A DNA stretch of 57,991 nt from Saprospiraceae bacterium (GTDB taxonomy: Bacteria; Bacteroidota; Bacteroidia; Chitinophagales; Saprospiraceae), in the NCBI GenBank assembly GCA_020628645.1, contig JAHDES010000038.1:1-57991 (forward strand), in the 5' to 3' direction. Positions 37,759 to 46,734 of the stretch are shown one piece after another. Within the stretch, counting starts at the first letter, position 1. Every line of letters starts with the position of its first letter. The notes beneath the pieces are model-generated. The model was not told the origin of the DNA. It worked only from the letters and a program-made list of their open reading frames with translations, and made no database searches. The translations under genes and the position numbers were made by a program.

Positions 37759-37813
37759 GTTTTATAATTGCCTCAAGGGAACATGTTTCTTTGAAATTCT
37801 GGTTTTATAATTG
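37759..37813. repeat. Short direct repeat in the gldG-DUF4340 gap
   Basis: GTTTTATAATTG occurs at 37759-37770 and again at 37802-37813. It may be a minor duplication or a remnant of a larger element. Confidence 0.35.
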
Positions 37814-37903
37814 AAGTAGACCGTATTGAAGTTGAAGGTTATTTCGATTACAGCCAATTATTCACAAATTTTTTAAACTCATGAAACGTCCATGATTAAA
37901 CTA

Positions 37904-37934
37904 ATCGTAAGACGACTTGAAGTCGGCTCACGAC
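37904..37934. repeat. Small hairpin repeat, family member 1
   Basis: The inner stem is CGACT/AGTCG (37913-37917, 37921-37925) with a TGA loop. The outer TCGT/ACGA is at 37905-37908 and 37930-37933. It aligns with the element at 52965-52996, with compensated changes in the inner stem. Confidence 0.55.
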
Positions 37935-37948
37935 AATAATTCAAACAG

Positions 37949-38974
37949 ATGAAAAAATCAATTTTACCTTTAGCTATAATAGGACTTTTACTTGGGGCAG
38001 GTGCTTTGCGGATGCTTTTTAATGGCAATACAAAATCTAGCCAATCTGAAAATCGAGATTGGGAAATGGCAGTCGATGATTTATCGAGTATTCATAAAAT
38101 ATTTTTTGCAGATCGAAATGGAAATACTGTTACTGTAAAAAGAAATGGTGATCATTGGATCTACAATAATCAATATCGAGCCAGACAAACAGCCGTTGAT
38201 ATGATTCTGGATGCGGTACGAAGAATGCGCTTGAAATACCGCCCCTCACAAGCTGCCATTTCGCACATGGTAGAGGATATTGCGACCAAAGGAATAAAAG
38301 TAGAATTATACGATAAGAATGACGCTAATTTAAAAACCTTTTATGTAGGAGGAAGTACAGCCGATGAACGCGGTACACATATGATGTTGGATGGCTCGGA
38401 TAATCCTTACGTCATGTACATCCCAAGTTGGGAAGGGAACATACGAACGCGTTTCTTTTTTGGTGATAAAAACTGGCGTGATAAAACTGTATTTCGAGAA
38501 AACTTGGAAGCGATTCAACGCCTAGCCGTAGAATATCCTAGCAAACAAGATAAGTCCTTTATTATAGAAAAAACAGGAACAGAATACGCGGTATCTCCTT
38601 TTTATGACACGCAAACTGCGATAACCACACCCGTTAATCAAGAAACGGTCGCGGCATATTTAGAGCAATATAAGAGCATAGGCGCAGAAGCTTTTGACAA
38701 TAATAATCCAAAAGCGGACTCCATTTGCGCACAAACGCCTTTTACGACTATTGCCATAGCAAACAATAAAGGCGAAGAATTATCCGTCTCGATGTATCCA
38801 CTGATGGTACGCGATACAGCAGGTCAAATCATTCCCAATCAAAAAATAGAACGTTACATGGCAAAAGCCTCCACAGGCGATTACTATTTAACACAACAAA
38901 TTGTCTTTGGTAAAATCCTCTGGGCTTATGATTATTTCTTTGAAGGAGGAGAAGCGGCAGCCAATAAAAATTAA
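37949..38974 (+). CDS. DUF4340 domain-containing protein
   Basis: This 341-residue protein has an N-terminal transmembrane or signal segment (ILPLAIIGLLLGAGALRMLF) and an extracytoplasmic DUF4340 domain (about residues 65-250), with the pattern WIYNNQYRARQTAVDMILDA and the later YVGGSTADERGTHMML. This family is typically found beside gldG-type ABC-auxiliary proteins and probably works with the Gld transporter. The start ATG is preceded by a 223-base gap containing repeats. Confidence 0.85.
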   Translation: MKKSILPLAIIGLLLGAGALRMLFNGNTKSSQSENRDWEMAVDDLSSIHKIFFADRNGNTVTVKRNGDHWIYNNQYRARQTAVDMILDAVRRMRLKYRPSQAAISHMVEDIATKGIKVELYDKNDANLKTFYVGGSTADERGTHMMLDGSDNPYVMYIPSWEGNIRTRFFFGDKNWRDKTVFRENLEAIQRLAVEYPSKQDKSFIIEKTGTEYAVSPFYDTQTAITTPVNQETVAAYLEQYKSIGAEAFDNNNPKADSICAQTPFTTIAIANNKGEELSVSMYPLMVRDTAGQIIPNQKIERYMAKASTGDYYLTQQIVFGKILWAYDYFFEGGEAAANKN

Positions 38975-39043
38975 TACCTTGATTTCGAGATTTTGTGTAT
39001 AAATCACGATCTTTACCTAACAAATGTCCTATTTTCACGATTA

Positions 39044-40279
39044 ATGAGACCAAACAATAAATTTTTTCTTCTTATTAGTGTGCTTTTGTTAGCATTACTT
39101 AGTCTTTCTTTTTCACCCAATTGGGGATTTTTTGGACATAAACGTATTAATCGTTTGGCCGTTTTCACTCTTCCAGTTGAAATGATGCCTTTTTATAAAA
39201 AGCATATCGAATATATCACGGAGCATTCAGTTGATCCTGATAAACGGCGTTATGCATCCAATTTTGAAGCCATTCGTCATTACATTGATATTGATCATTG
39301 GGGTGAAGCACCTTTCGCGCATATTCCTCGTAATTGGACCGACATGTTAGCAAAATACACAGATATTTATGTGATTACTGAAAATAAAGACACGGTTCAT
39401 GTATTCGGAGATAGTTTATCTTATGTAGCAAATGACTCCATCTTTCAGGAAAATTTAGCAATAGCACTTCCTTATTCTGCCTATCGAAAATTTATAAAGA
39501 ACAATATCGTTTCCATTTATTACGAAGAGGAGTGGCGTATTCCTTGTGACAGCTTGTATCAACTATTGGGTGGCTATTATACCATAGATTGTTCCAGTAT
39601 TTATGCGGAGGAAGAATTTACATCTTATGGGATTTTGCCTTACCATTTGAAATCTATGCAATATAAATTGACAGAAGCATTTGAAAATGGAGATATTAAA
39701 GGAATCTTGCGACATTCTTCTGATTTTGGGCATTACATTGCCGATGCACATGTACCTTTGCATACTACCGAAAATTACAATGGACAAATGACTAACCAAT
39801 TAGGCATCCATGCGTTTTGGGAAAGTCGCTTACCTGAATTATATGCCGATGAAGAATTTGATTTTTTTGTTGGAAGAGCTGAATATATTGAAGATAAAGA
39901 ACAATTTTTTTGGGATATTGTCTTAAAAAGCCATTCTTATGTTGATGAAGTATTAGATTTTGAAAAACAATTACGAAAAGATTATCCCTCTGACCAACAA
40001 TTTTGCTACGAAGAGCGAAATGGAAGAACTGTTCGTATCCCTTGTAGTGGATTTTCTCGTGCTTATTACGAAAAGTTAGATGGACAAGTAGAAGAGCGCA
40101 TGTGTGAGGCAATTTATCATCTAGGCTGTGCTTGGTACACCGCTTGGATTGATGCAGGCCAACCCGACTTAATAAATTTGGGCGAACGTGTCATTACAGA
40201 AAATGAAGAGGCAGAAGTCCAAAAATTAAATGAACAATTTAACTCAGGTACTATAAAAGGAAGAAATCACGGGCAATAG
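39044..40279 (+). CDS. Zinc-dependent phospholipase C/S1-P1 nuclease-like protein
   Basis: This protein of about 411 residues has a signal peptide (FLLISVLLLALLSLSFS) and a helical zinc domain. The mature part opens WGFFGHKRINRLA, as in the S1/P1 nuclease and phospholipase C superfamily, where the first Trp and the His bind zinc. Further ligands probably lie in RHYIDIDHW (around 83), FGHYIADAHVPLHTTENYNG (around 230) and GIHAFWESRLPE (around 255). The start at MRPNNKFF is set by the signal peptide. The lipid or nucleic-acid substrate is uncertain. Confidence 0.85.
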   Translation: MRPNNKFFLLISVLLLALLSLSFSPNWGFFGHKRINRLAVFTLPVEMMPFYKKHIEYITEHSVDPDKRRYASNFEAIRHYIDIDHWGEAPFAHIPRNWTDMLAKYTDIYVITENKDTVHVFGDSLSYVANDSIFQENLAIALPYSAYRKFIKNNIVSIYYEEEWRIPCDSLYQLLGGYYTIDCSSIYAEEEFTSYGILPYHLKSMQYKLTEAFENGDIKGILRHSSDFGHYIADAHVPLHTTENYNGQMTNQLGIHAFWESRLPELYADEEFDFFVGRAEYIEDKEQFFWDIVLKSHSYVDEVLDFEKQLRKDYPSDQQFCYEERNGRTVRIPCSGFSRAYYEKLDGQVEERMCEAIYHLGCAWYTAWIDAGQPDLINLGERVITENEEAEVQKLNEQFNSGTIKGRNHGQ

Positions 40280-40359
40280 CTCCTTACTGTTTTCATAAAA
40301 TTATTTTTTCCTACACTTAAAAAGACTATCTTCGAAACTTATCAAACTTACGTTTTCTT

Positions 40360-40950
40360 ATGTTAATGGACTTTACAGATTTCTTATATGGTGGTGGAAA
40401 CCGCGTACAACCAGAAAAGAAAGATATCTGGAAAGTCGTCCTATTCTTTATTGTAATTTTTGGAACTATTGTATTGTATGTATTTGAATTTGATTGGTTT
40501 GATCGTATTTTTGATGTAGGTGATTTATTAATTCGAGGAGCAATTATTGGAGTCATTGTTGGCTTTGAAATGAGTCGTAGATGGACAAAAAATCTCAAAA
40601 CGACACTTGAAAAAGTACAAGTAGCTGTATTTGTGATTGTATTATGTGGTCTTCTTTTTCCATTATTAGCCAGTTTGAGTAATCGCTTGTTAAGTTATCA
40701 TAAAGCTGAAGATCGTACGGTAGAGTTTATTTCCTTAAAACCCACGAGTCAACAACGTTTTGGACTTACAAAAGATGATCTAGAACAAAGTATTGAAGCG
40801 GATGCCTATCATTTATTTTTTGTGTACAAAGAAAAAGTAGTTCGTATAGAAGTAGACAATCCTTATTTTTATGATAAAAAACAAGGAGATATGATAAAAA
40901 TTCCGATCCAAAAAGGGCTTTGGGGATACGAATTTGTCCCGTTAAATTAA
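40360..40950 (+). CDS. Membrane protein of unknown function
   Basis: This 196-residue protein has three hydrophobic helices in its first 110 residues (WKVVLFFIVIFGTIVLYVFEF, LLIRGAIIGVIVGFEM and VAVFVIVLCGLLFPLLASL). A soluble C-terminal domain follows. No family is recognised. TATCTTCG at 40327-40334 is a possible -7 box just upstream. murB follows 15 bases after the stop, so it may share a transcript. Confidence 0.75.
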   Translation: MLMDFTDFLYGGGNRVQPEKKDIWKVVLFFIVIFGTIVLYVFEFDWFDRIFDVGDLLIRGAIIGVIVGFEMSRRWTKNLKTTLEKVQVAVFVIVLCGLLFPLLASLSNRLLSYHKAEDRTVEFISLKPTSQQRFGLTKDDLEQSIEADAYHLFFVYKEKVVRIEVDNPYFYDKKQGDMIKIPIQKGLWGYEFVPLN

Positions 40951-40965
40951 TTTAAATCTTCTAAT

Positions 40966-41976
40966 TTGCCAATCCTTCAATCTCAAGTTTCACTTGCTCC
41001 TTTTAATACATTTGGAATTGCTGCAACAGCCAAGCAATTGGTTAAGATTCGATCTATACAAGATTTGAAAGCAATCATTTCTATTCAACAAAGGTCTTTT
41101 TTTATTTTAGGAGGAGGAAGTAATATTTTGTTTCAACAAGATATTGATGCGCTCATTTTAAAAAATGAAATCCAAGGCATTCAACTTATTAATGAATCTG
41201 AAAAAGAGGTTATTCTCGCAGTAGGAGGGGGCGTTAATTGGCATCAATTTGTCATCTGGTGTGTGCAACAAAATTTAGGGGGCATAGAAAATTTGTCCCT
41301 CATTCCCGGAACAGTTGGGGCAGCTCCTATTCAAAATATTGGTGCGTATGGAGTGGAGTTAAAAGATGTATTTGAAGGACTTGATGCCATAGAATTAGAA
41401 AATGGTAAAGCTTGTCATTTTTCAAAACAAGCCTGTGAGTTTGGTTATCGGGATAGTATTTTTAAGCGTCAATGGAAAGGGAAATTATTCATTCATAAAG
41501 TCTATTTTCGATTGACAAAAAAAGGATTTCATCAATTAAATACTTCCTATGGTGCTATTCAAAAAGTTTTGGAACAGCAAGAAATCTCGATCCAAACCAT
41601 TAGTAATGCAGTCGTAAAAATTCGTCAATCCAAATTACCTGATCCATCTCAAATTGGTAATGCTGGAAGTTTCTTCAAAAACCCAGTCATTTCAAAAGCA
41701 CAATTTCAAACATTAGAAAAACAATTCCCCAATATCGTTCATTATTCTGTTTCTAATACAAAAGAAAAAATCCCTGCTGGTTGGTTAATCGAACAATGTG
41801 GCTGGAAAGGAAAGCGCGTAGGCAATACAGGATCTTATAAAAACCAAGCACTTGTTTTAGTCAATCATGGAGGAGCAAGTGGGCAAGAAATTTTTGATTT
41901 ATCTACTCAAATTATCGCATCAGTCCAATCCAAATTTGGCATCCAATTAGAGCGAGAAGTGAATGTTATAACTTAA
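40966..41976 (+). CDS. murB: UDP-N-acetylmuramate dehydrogenase
   Basis: MurB reduces UDP-GlcNAc-enolpyruvate to UDP-MurNAc in peptidoglycan synthesis, using FAD and NADPH. FAD motifs are visible: LGGGSNILF around residue 48, and NLSLIPGTVGAAPIQNIGAYGVEL at about 108-131. Also present are FGYRDSIFK around 163 and GNAGSFFKNP around 226, with the catalytic Ser. The 336-residue length fits type I MurB. The start is TTG, with no in-frame ATG nearby that would keep the conserved N-terminal APFNTFG. Confidence 0.95.
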   Translation: MPILQSQVSLAPFNTFGIAATAKQLVKIRSIQDLKAIISIQQRSFFILGGGSNILFQQDIDALILKNEIQGIQLINESEKEVILAVGGGVNWHQFVIWCVQQNLGGIENLSLIPGTVGAAPIQNIGAYGVELKDVFEGLDAIELENGKACHFSKQACEFGYRDSIFKRQWKGKLFIHKVYFRLTKKGFHQLNTSYGAIQKVLEQQEISIQTISNAVVKIRQSKLPDPSQIGNAGSFFKNPVISKAQFQTLEKQFPNIVHYSVSNTKEKIPAGWLIEQCGWKGKRVGNTGSYKNQALVLVNHGGASGQEIFDLSTQIIASVQSKFGIQLEREVNVIT

Positions 41977-42175
41977 AAAATTAATACATACGAACTAAAA
42001 TCAAATCTGGATTTTTTACACTTTAATTTTTTTTGTTTTTTGAAAAGTACCCTTCAAAAGATGCATTTTGTTTAAAAGATGTAGGCAAAAGGTCAAACAA
42101 AATGAATTTATTCATGTTAGAAAAGTGTCTAATTTAACTAACAAAAATTTCTTTTTAACCTTTAAACCTACACCT

Positions 42176-44440
42176 ATGAAGTTATTTACTAAGGTACTTA
42201 TTTTTTTATTGACTTGCAGCTTTTTTGGCGTAAATGCGCAGACTGCACGAGTCCAAATTATTCATAATTCACCTTCTCCTACGGTAGACATTTGGGTGAA
42301 TGGAAGCCCGTTTCAAACTAATTTTGCTTTTAGAACAGCCACTCCATTTGTAGATGTGCCAGCAGGCGTAGAATTGGAGATTGGTATTGCTCCATCTCCA
42401 AGTACATCCACAGATGATATTATTGCTACTTTTCCAGTAACACTAAGCGAAAATCAATCTTATGTGATTTTTGCAGAAGGAGTTGTAGGAGATGATGCTA
42501 AGCCTTTCACCTTAAATTCTATTTCCAATGCTAAAGAAACTGCATTGAGTAGCGAAAATGTAGACTTTGTAGTATCGCATGGTTCTCCTGATGCGCCAAT
42601 GGTGGATGTAGATGCGAGAGGCGTAGCTCATCTATTAAAAGATTTCGCCTTCGGGATGATCTCAGATTATGTATCAGTTCCTTCAGATCGTTATTTATTA
42701 GATGTGCGGGCGTCTGGTGCAGATCCCATTGTTGCTACATTTGAAGCTGATTTATCTGGATTAGGAGGAAATTCTATAACAGTCTTTGCTTCGGGTTATT
42801 TAGCGCCTACAGGAGATCAACCAGCCTTTGGTTTGTTTGCTGCTTTATCGGATGGTACTGTAGTGGCATTGCCTACCATTGAGGCAGCACGTATGCAGAT
42901 TATTCATAATTCTGCTTCTCCAACGGTTGATATTTGGGTAAATGATGCACCTTTTTTAACCAATTTTGAATATCGAAAAGCGACACCTTTTGTCGAAGTA
43001 CCTGCAGGAGTAGAATTAAATATTGGTATTGCTCCTTCTCCAAGTTCATCTCCAGATGATATTATAGCCAATTTCCCAGTTACTTTAGAAAATGGACAAA
43101 CCTATATTACTTTTGCACAAGGTTTAGTAGGCGATATGGATACACCATTTACACTAAATGTGAAAGCAAGTGCACGCCAACGCGCCTTGAATACTGAAAA
43201 TGTAGATTTTATTATTGCACATGGTTCTACAGATGCTCCTGCTGTAGATATTAGTGCAAGGGACGTAGCAACTTTAGCAGCAGGTGCAGCTTATGGCGAT
43301 ATTACTGATTATATTTCAGTGCCAGCAGCGCAATATTTAGTTGATATTCGAGGAGCAGGTACTGAACCAATTGTAGCTTCTTTTGATACGAATTTAGAAG
43401 GATTAGGTGGAAATTCAGCTGTGGTTTTTGCATCTGGATTTCTTGCTCCGATGATGGATCAACCTGCCTTTGGATTATTTGCTGCTTTAGCAGATGGAAC
43501 AGTGGTAGAATTACCAGCAAAATCACAAGCTCGTTTACAGGTTATTCATAATTCACCTTCTCCAACAGTCGATATTTGGGTAAATGATGCCCCTTTCTTG
43601 ACAGATTTTAACTTTAGAACAGCAACACCTTATGTAGATGTACCAGGTGATGTAGAATTAATGATTGGTGTAGCACCTTCACCAAGTACTTCTCCAGATG
43701 ATATTATTGCTACTTTCCCAGTTACACTTGCAAATGGAAGTACTTTTGTAGCGGTGGCAAACGGAATAGTTGGAAATACAGACACTCCATTTGGTTTAAC
43801 ATTAATTGACAATACACAATTAGAAGCTGATCCTGAAAATGTTGCCTTTAAAGTTGTTCATGGTTCTCCAGATGCTCCTGCAGTAGATGTGATAGCAAAT
43901 TCAGCTTTAACTATCGTAGATAATGCAGCCTTTGGTGATGTAACAGATTTTATTTCTGTACCTCCAGCGATTTATACTTTGGATATTACACCAGCAGAAG
44001 ATAATGAAAACATTTTATTTACTTATAATGCGGATCTTTCTACTTTAGGTGGTCAAACAGCTATTGTATTTGCTTCTGGTTTATTGGCTGGTGATCCAGA
44101 TTTTGGAATTTATGCTACCTTGGCAGATGGAACAACAATTCCGTTACCTTTGACGACTTCTGTTAATGAAATTGCTACTATTGGACTCGTAAAAGGATTT
44201 CCAAATCCAACGACTTCTTATTATAATTTGAATTTTGATTTAACACAATCAACAGAGGTACAAGTACAGATTATTAATGCTTCTGGACAACTTCTTCGTT
44301 CGATTGATTTAGGTGATTTGCCAAGAGGAGAATATCAAGAAACCATTGATACAAATGATTTACAGACAGGCTTATATCATTTTATGATTCAGACGAGTGC
44401 TGGTTCTGTTAGTCAACAAGTGATGGTGGTAAATAAATAA
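42176..44440 (+). CDS. DUF4397-repeat surface protein with T9SS sorting domain
   Basis: This is a secreted protein of about 754 residues. The signal peptide is LFTKVLIFLLTCSFFGVNAQ. Three very similar units follow, each starting AR.QIIHNS and spaced exactly 642 bases (214 residues) apart, at 42245, 42887 and 43529. Each holds two DUF4397 domains with the recurrent VDIWVN and HGSPDAP (or variants). The C-terminus, from about 44190, is a T9SS sorting domain: FPNPTTSYYNLNF, then IINASGQLL and GLYHFMIQTSAG. It is likely to be exported and anchored on the outer surface. Its function is unknown. A strong terminator follows. Confidence 0.9.
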   Translation: MKLFTKVLIFLLTCSFFGVNAQTARVQIIHNSPSPTVDIWVNGSPFQTNFAFRTATPFVDVPAGVELEIGIAPSPSTSTDDIIATFPVTLSENQSYVIFAEGVVGDDAKPFTLNSISNAKETALSSENVDFVVSHGSPDAPMVDVDARGVAHLLKDFAFGMISDYVSVPSDRYLLDVRASGADPIVATFEADLSGLGGNSITVFASGYLAPTGDQPAFGLFAALSDGTVVALPTIEAARMQIIHNSASPTVDIWVNDAPFLTNFEYRKATPFVEVPAGVELNIGIAPSPSSSPDDIIANFPVTLENGQTYITFAQGLVGDMDTPFTLNVKASARQRALNTENVDFIIAHGSTDAPAVDISARDVATLAAGAAYGDITDYISVPAAQYLVDIRGAGTEPIVASFDTNLEGLGGNSAVVFASGFLAPMMDQPAFGLFAALADGTVVELPAKSQARLQVIHNSPSPTVDIWVNDAPFLTDFNFRTATPYVDVPGDVELMIGVAPSPSTSPDDIIATFPVTLANGSTFVAVANGIVGNTDTPFGLTLIDNTQLEADPENVAFKVVHGSPDAPAVDVIANSALTIVDNAAFGDVTDFISVPPAIYTLDITPAEDNENILFTYNADLSTLGGQTAIVFASGLLAGDPDFGIYATLADGTTIPLPLTTSVNEIATIGLVKGFPNPTTSYYNLNFDLTQSTEVQVQIINASGQLLRSIDLGDLPRGEYQETIDTNDLQTGLYHFMIQTSAGSVSQQVMVVNK
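42245..44150 (+). repeat. Three tandem 642-base units in the DUF4397 gene
   Basis: Unit starts at 42245, 42887 and 43529 are exactly 642 bases apart with no length change. Identity is highest around the ATTATTCATAATTC start motif. This indicates duplication of a two-domain unit. Confidence 0.85.
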
Positions 44441-44472
44441 AAATCTTCATACAAAATTGATTTAATACTTAG

Positions 44473-44505
44473 ATCCCCTTAGTGTAATGCTAAGGGGATT
44501 TTTTT
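44473..44505 (+). terminator. Intrinsic terminator after the DUF4397 gene
   Basis: ATCCCCTTAG (44473-44482) pairs perfectly with CTAAGGGGAT (44490-44499), followed by six Ts. The loop is TGTAATG. Confidence 0.92.
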
Positions 44506-44566
44506 ACCACGAATACACGAATGGCTTCTCGCAAAGCTTTACCTTTCGAATAATAATGATTTGAAT

Positions 44567-45121
44567 TTACTTCCAGAATTCCCACCATTTTTTTACTTTT
44601 TTCCTTGAAAGAAGTGGATTTCGATGGATGATATATTCTTGTTTTTTATTAGAATGAATCGCTTCTTTCTTTTTTAAAACAGTTGTTATAGCTTGATTAA
44701 TATCTTCTTCTTTATAAACTTGATGTTCTATCAAATCATCTAATTCAAGTAAAATTTGTGGTGTATTATCGGTTTCATCATATAATACCCCATAATTAGG
44801 TTCATAAAAAATAATTCCTTCTTCTCCCAAGATAAAAGCATTTAGATATGCTGCAATTTCTATGGCTTTTTCAAAAGATATTTCATACTTGAAAAATCCT
44901 TCTTCTCGCATGGAACCAGAACCATTTTTATGCAACCAAAAGATAGGAATCCAATCTTGAATTGGCTCACAAAAACATTCAACGGCTTGTAAATTTCCAG
45001 TTTCATCCTTGGAAAGTTTAATATTTTCTATGGAATCGACGCATTTCTCCCATTCAATTGGTGAGATTTTTTTTGATTTTAAATTTTTATCTAGTCGTTC
45101 CAGATAGATTTCAACAGGCAT
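44567..45121 (-). CDS. Protein of unknown function
   Basis: This is a 184-residue cytoplasmic-looking protein without signal or membrane helices. I do not recognise it. It has acidic helical segments in the middle and a basic C-terminal end (RKKVKKWWEFWK). It starts 30 bases after the stop of the MoxR gene and may be co-transcribed with it. Confidence 0.7.
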   Translation of the reverse strand: MPVEIYLERLDKNLKSKKISPIEWEKCVDSIENIKLSKDETGNLQAVECFCEPIQDWIPIFWLHKNGSGSMREEGFFKYEISFEKAIEIAAYLNAFILGEEGIIFYEPNYGVLYDETDNTPQILLELDDLIEHQVYKEEDINQAITTVLKKKEAIHSNKKQEYIIHRNPLLSRKKVKKWWEFWK

Positions 45122-45151
45122 TGTAAATTGTTAATTCAAAAAGTAGACTAA

Positions 45152-45988
45152 TTAATAGTGCCGTCTTCCCTTTAAAATTTCGTAGAGTACTTCCAAATCT
45201 TGTTCATTTTTAAGTAAGGCGTGTAAGTGGGGAGGTAATTCTTTTTTGATGTCAATCTCTGCTAAAGTAGCCGCTTGAATACGTTCCATCATCAGCAATT
45301 TTAACCAATCAATTAATTCACTGGTCGATGGTTTTTTCTTCATGGCACGAACGCCACGAATTTCATAAAACAAACGCATGGATTGTTGCACTAATTCTTG
45401 CTCTATTTTAGGAAAATGAACATCCACAATCGCTTGCATGGTTTCTTTTTCTGGAAACCGGATATAATGAAACAAACATCGTCTTAAAAAGGCATCAGGT
45501 AATTCCTTTTCATTATTGGAGGTGATAATAACGATAGGACGTGTTTTTGCTACGATATTTTTTTGTAATTCATAGACATAAAATTCCATTTTATCCAATT
45601 CCAAGAGCAAATCATTTGGGAATTCGATATCAGCTTTATCTATTTCATCTATTAATAAGACGACTTGATCGCCTTGTTCAAAAGCTTCCCACATCTTTCC
45701 TTTTTTGATATAATTGGATATATCTTTCACTTTTTCATCCCCCAATTGGGAATCCCGCAAACGAGAAACCGCATCATATTCATACAATCCTTGTTGCGCT
45801 GTTGTCGTCGATTTCACATGCCAAGTGATAATTTTTTTATCCAATGCAGCTGCAATTTCATGTGCTAAAAGAGTCTTTCCAGTTCCAGGTTCGCCTTTGA
45901 CTAGAAGTGGTTTTTTTAGATGGATGGCTGCATTGACTGCAATTTGTAATTCTTTCGTAGCAACGTAAGTAGATGTACCTTTAAACAT
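45152..45988 (-). CDS. MoxR-family AAA+ ATPase
   Basis: This is a 278-residue ATPase of the MoxR/RavA chaperone group. Walker A is GEPGTGKTLLAHEIA (about residues 37-51). Walker B is VVLLIDEIDKAD (about 106-117). The sensor motif IITSNNEKELPDAFLRRC is around 150. Such ATPases often work with DUF58/VWA proteins. A DUF58 gene is in the window, but 7 kb away, so a partnership is only inferred. Confidence 0.87.
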   Translation of the reverse strand: MFKGTSTYVATKELQIAVNAAIHLKKPLLVKGEPGTGKTLLAHEIAAALDKKIITWHVKSTTTAQQGLYEYDAVSRLRDSQLGDEKVKDISNYIKKGKMWEAFEQGDQVVLLIDEIDKADIEFPNDLLLELDKMEFYVYELQKNIVAKTRPIVIITSNNEKELPDAFLRRCLFHYIRFPEKETMQAIVDVHFPKIEQELVQQSMRLFYEIRGVRAMKKKPSTSELIDWLKLLMMERIQAATLAEIDIKKELPPHLHALLKNEQDLEVLYEILKGRRHY

Positions 45989-46028
45989 ATTGGTCTTTTA
46001 TAATGATTGATTACTTTTATGATTCATT

Positions 46029-46118
46029 GAACACGGATGACGCTAATAGAATGGATAATCACTGATTTTGTTTAGTACTGATCTGTGAAAATCAGCAAAA
46101 TCCATTGATCAGTGTTTT
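46029..46118. repeat. Imperfect inverted-repeat element upstream of pnuC
   Basis: The left half (46029-46069) is partly complementary to 46088-46118. Ends GAACAC and AGTGTTT, and inner CTGATTTT/AAAATCAG, pair well, with variable internal regions. It resembles a degenerate palindromic element widespread in bacterial intergenic spaces. It overlaps a TTG-initiated upstream extension of pnuC, which supports the downstream ATG start. Confidence 0.6.
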
Positions 46119-46131
46119 AAATTTTAAAAAG

Positions 46132-46734
46132 ATGCAAGATATAATAAATCTAGTAATTCAAGAAGCTACTGTTTTTGCTTGGGTCGATTGGGTCGTGCTG
46201 GTGACAGCGATAATTTATGTGTTTTTGGCAGCACGGGAAAATGTTTGGTGTTGGTTCTTTGGGATTATCTCTTGTAGTTTGTGGGCTTATGCTTCCTTTT
46301 TCTATTATAATTTGTATTTAGATGCTGGATTACAAGTGTTTTATGTGGTCATTTCTTTTGTAGGGATTTATCAATGGAAATTTGGAAATGCAGCTAAAGG
46401 TGCATTGCCCATAACCAATATGAAGGGGCAAGAACATTTATTTGTTATTATTGTAGGTACACTTTTAAGTCTAGCTTTTGGCTATTTCTTTGCGCGTTAT
46501 ACGGATGCAGTCGCGACATATTTGGATGCTTTTACAACTGTTTTTTCAGTATTAACCACCTTTTTAGTTATACAAAAAAAACTAGAAAACTGGCTGTATT
46601 GGATTGTGATTGATATTGCTTATGGCTATTTGTATTATAGTACAGGAGCTTTATTATTTGCTGTAGTAATGGTCGTCTATTTGGGAATTGCAGTACAAGG
46701 ATATTTTAATTGGAAAAGAAAATTAAACGGCTGA
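46132..46734 (+). CDS. pnuC: Nicotinamide riboside/mononucleotide transporter PnuC
   Basis: This is a 200-residue inner-membrane transporter with about six to seven membrane helices. It contains the PnuC hallmarks: NVWCWFFGIISCSLWAYASFFYYNLYLDAGLQVFYV in the N-terminal half, QWKFG (about residue 92), and a C-terminal NWLYWIVIDIAYGYLYY (about residue 155). It imports nicotinamide riboside for NAD synthesis. The ATG at 46132 is preferred over an upstream TTG inside a repeat. It converges with and overlaps proB by 12 bases. Confidence 0.92.
   Translation: MQDIINLVIQEATVFAWVDWVVLVTAIIYVFLAARENVWCWFFGIISCSLWAYASFFYYNLYLDAGLQVFYVVISFVGIYQWKFGNAAKGALPITNMKGQEHLFVIIVGTLLSLAFGYFFARYTDAVATYLDAFTTVFSVLTTFLVIQKKLENWLYWIVIDIAYGYLYYSTGALLFAVVMVVYLGIAVQGYFNWKRKLNG

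Noticed and set aside
42245-44150. CRISPR array or VNTR
   Set aside because: The long regular repeats are coding DUF4397 units in one open frame, not short repeats with spacers.
44506-44522. ACCACGAATACACGAAT as a repeat feature of its own
   Set aside because: It is too short and lacks a partner. It is mentioned only as a possible fragment of a known type of intergenic repeat.
46105-46131. N-terminal extension of PnuC from an upstream TTG
   Set aside because: The extension lies in a palindromic element and is not PnuC-like. The ATG at 46132 fits the family start.
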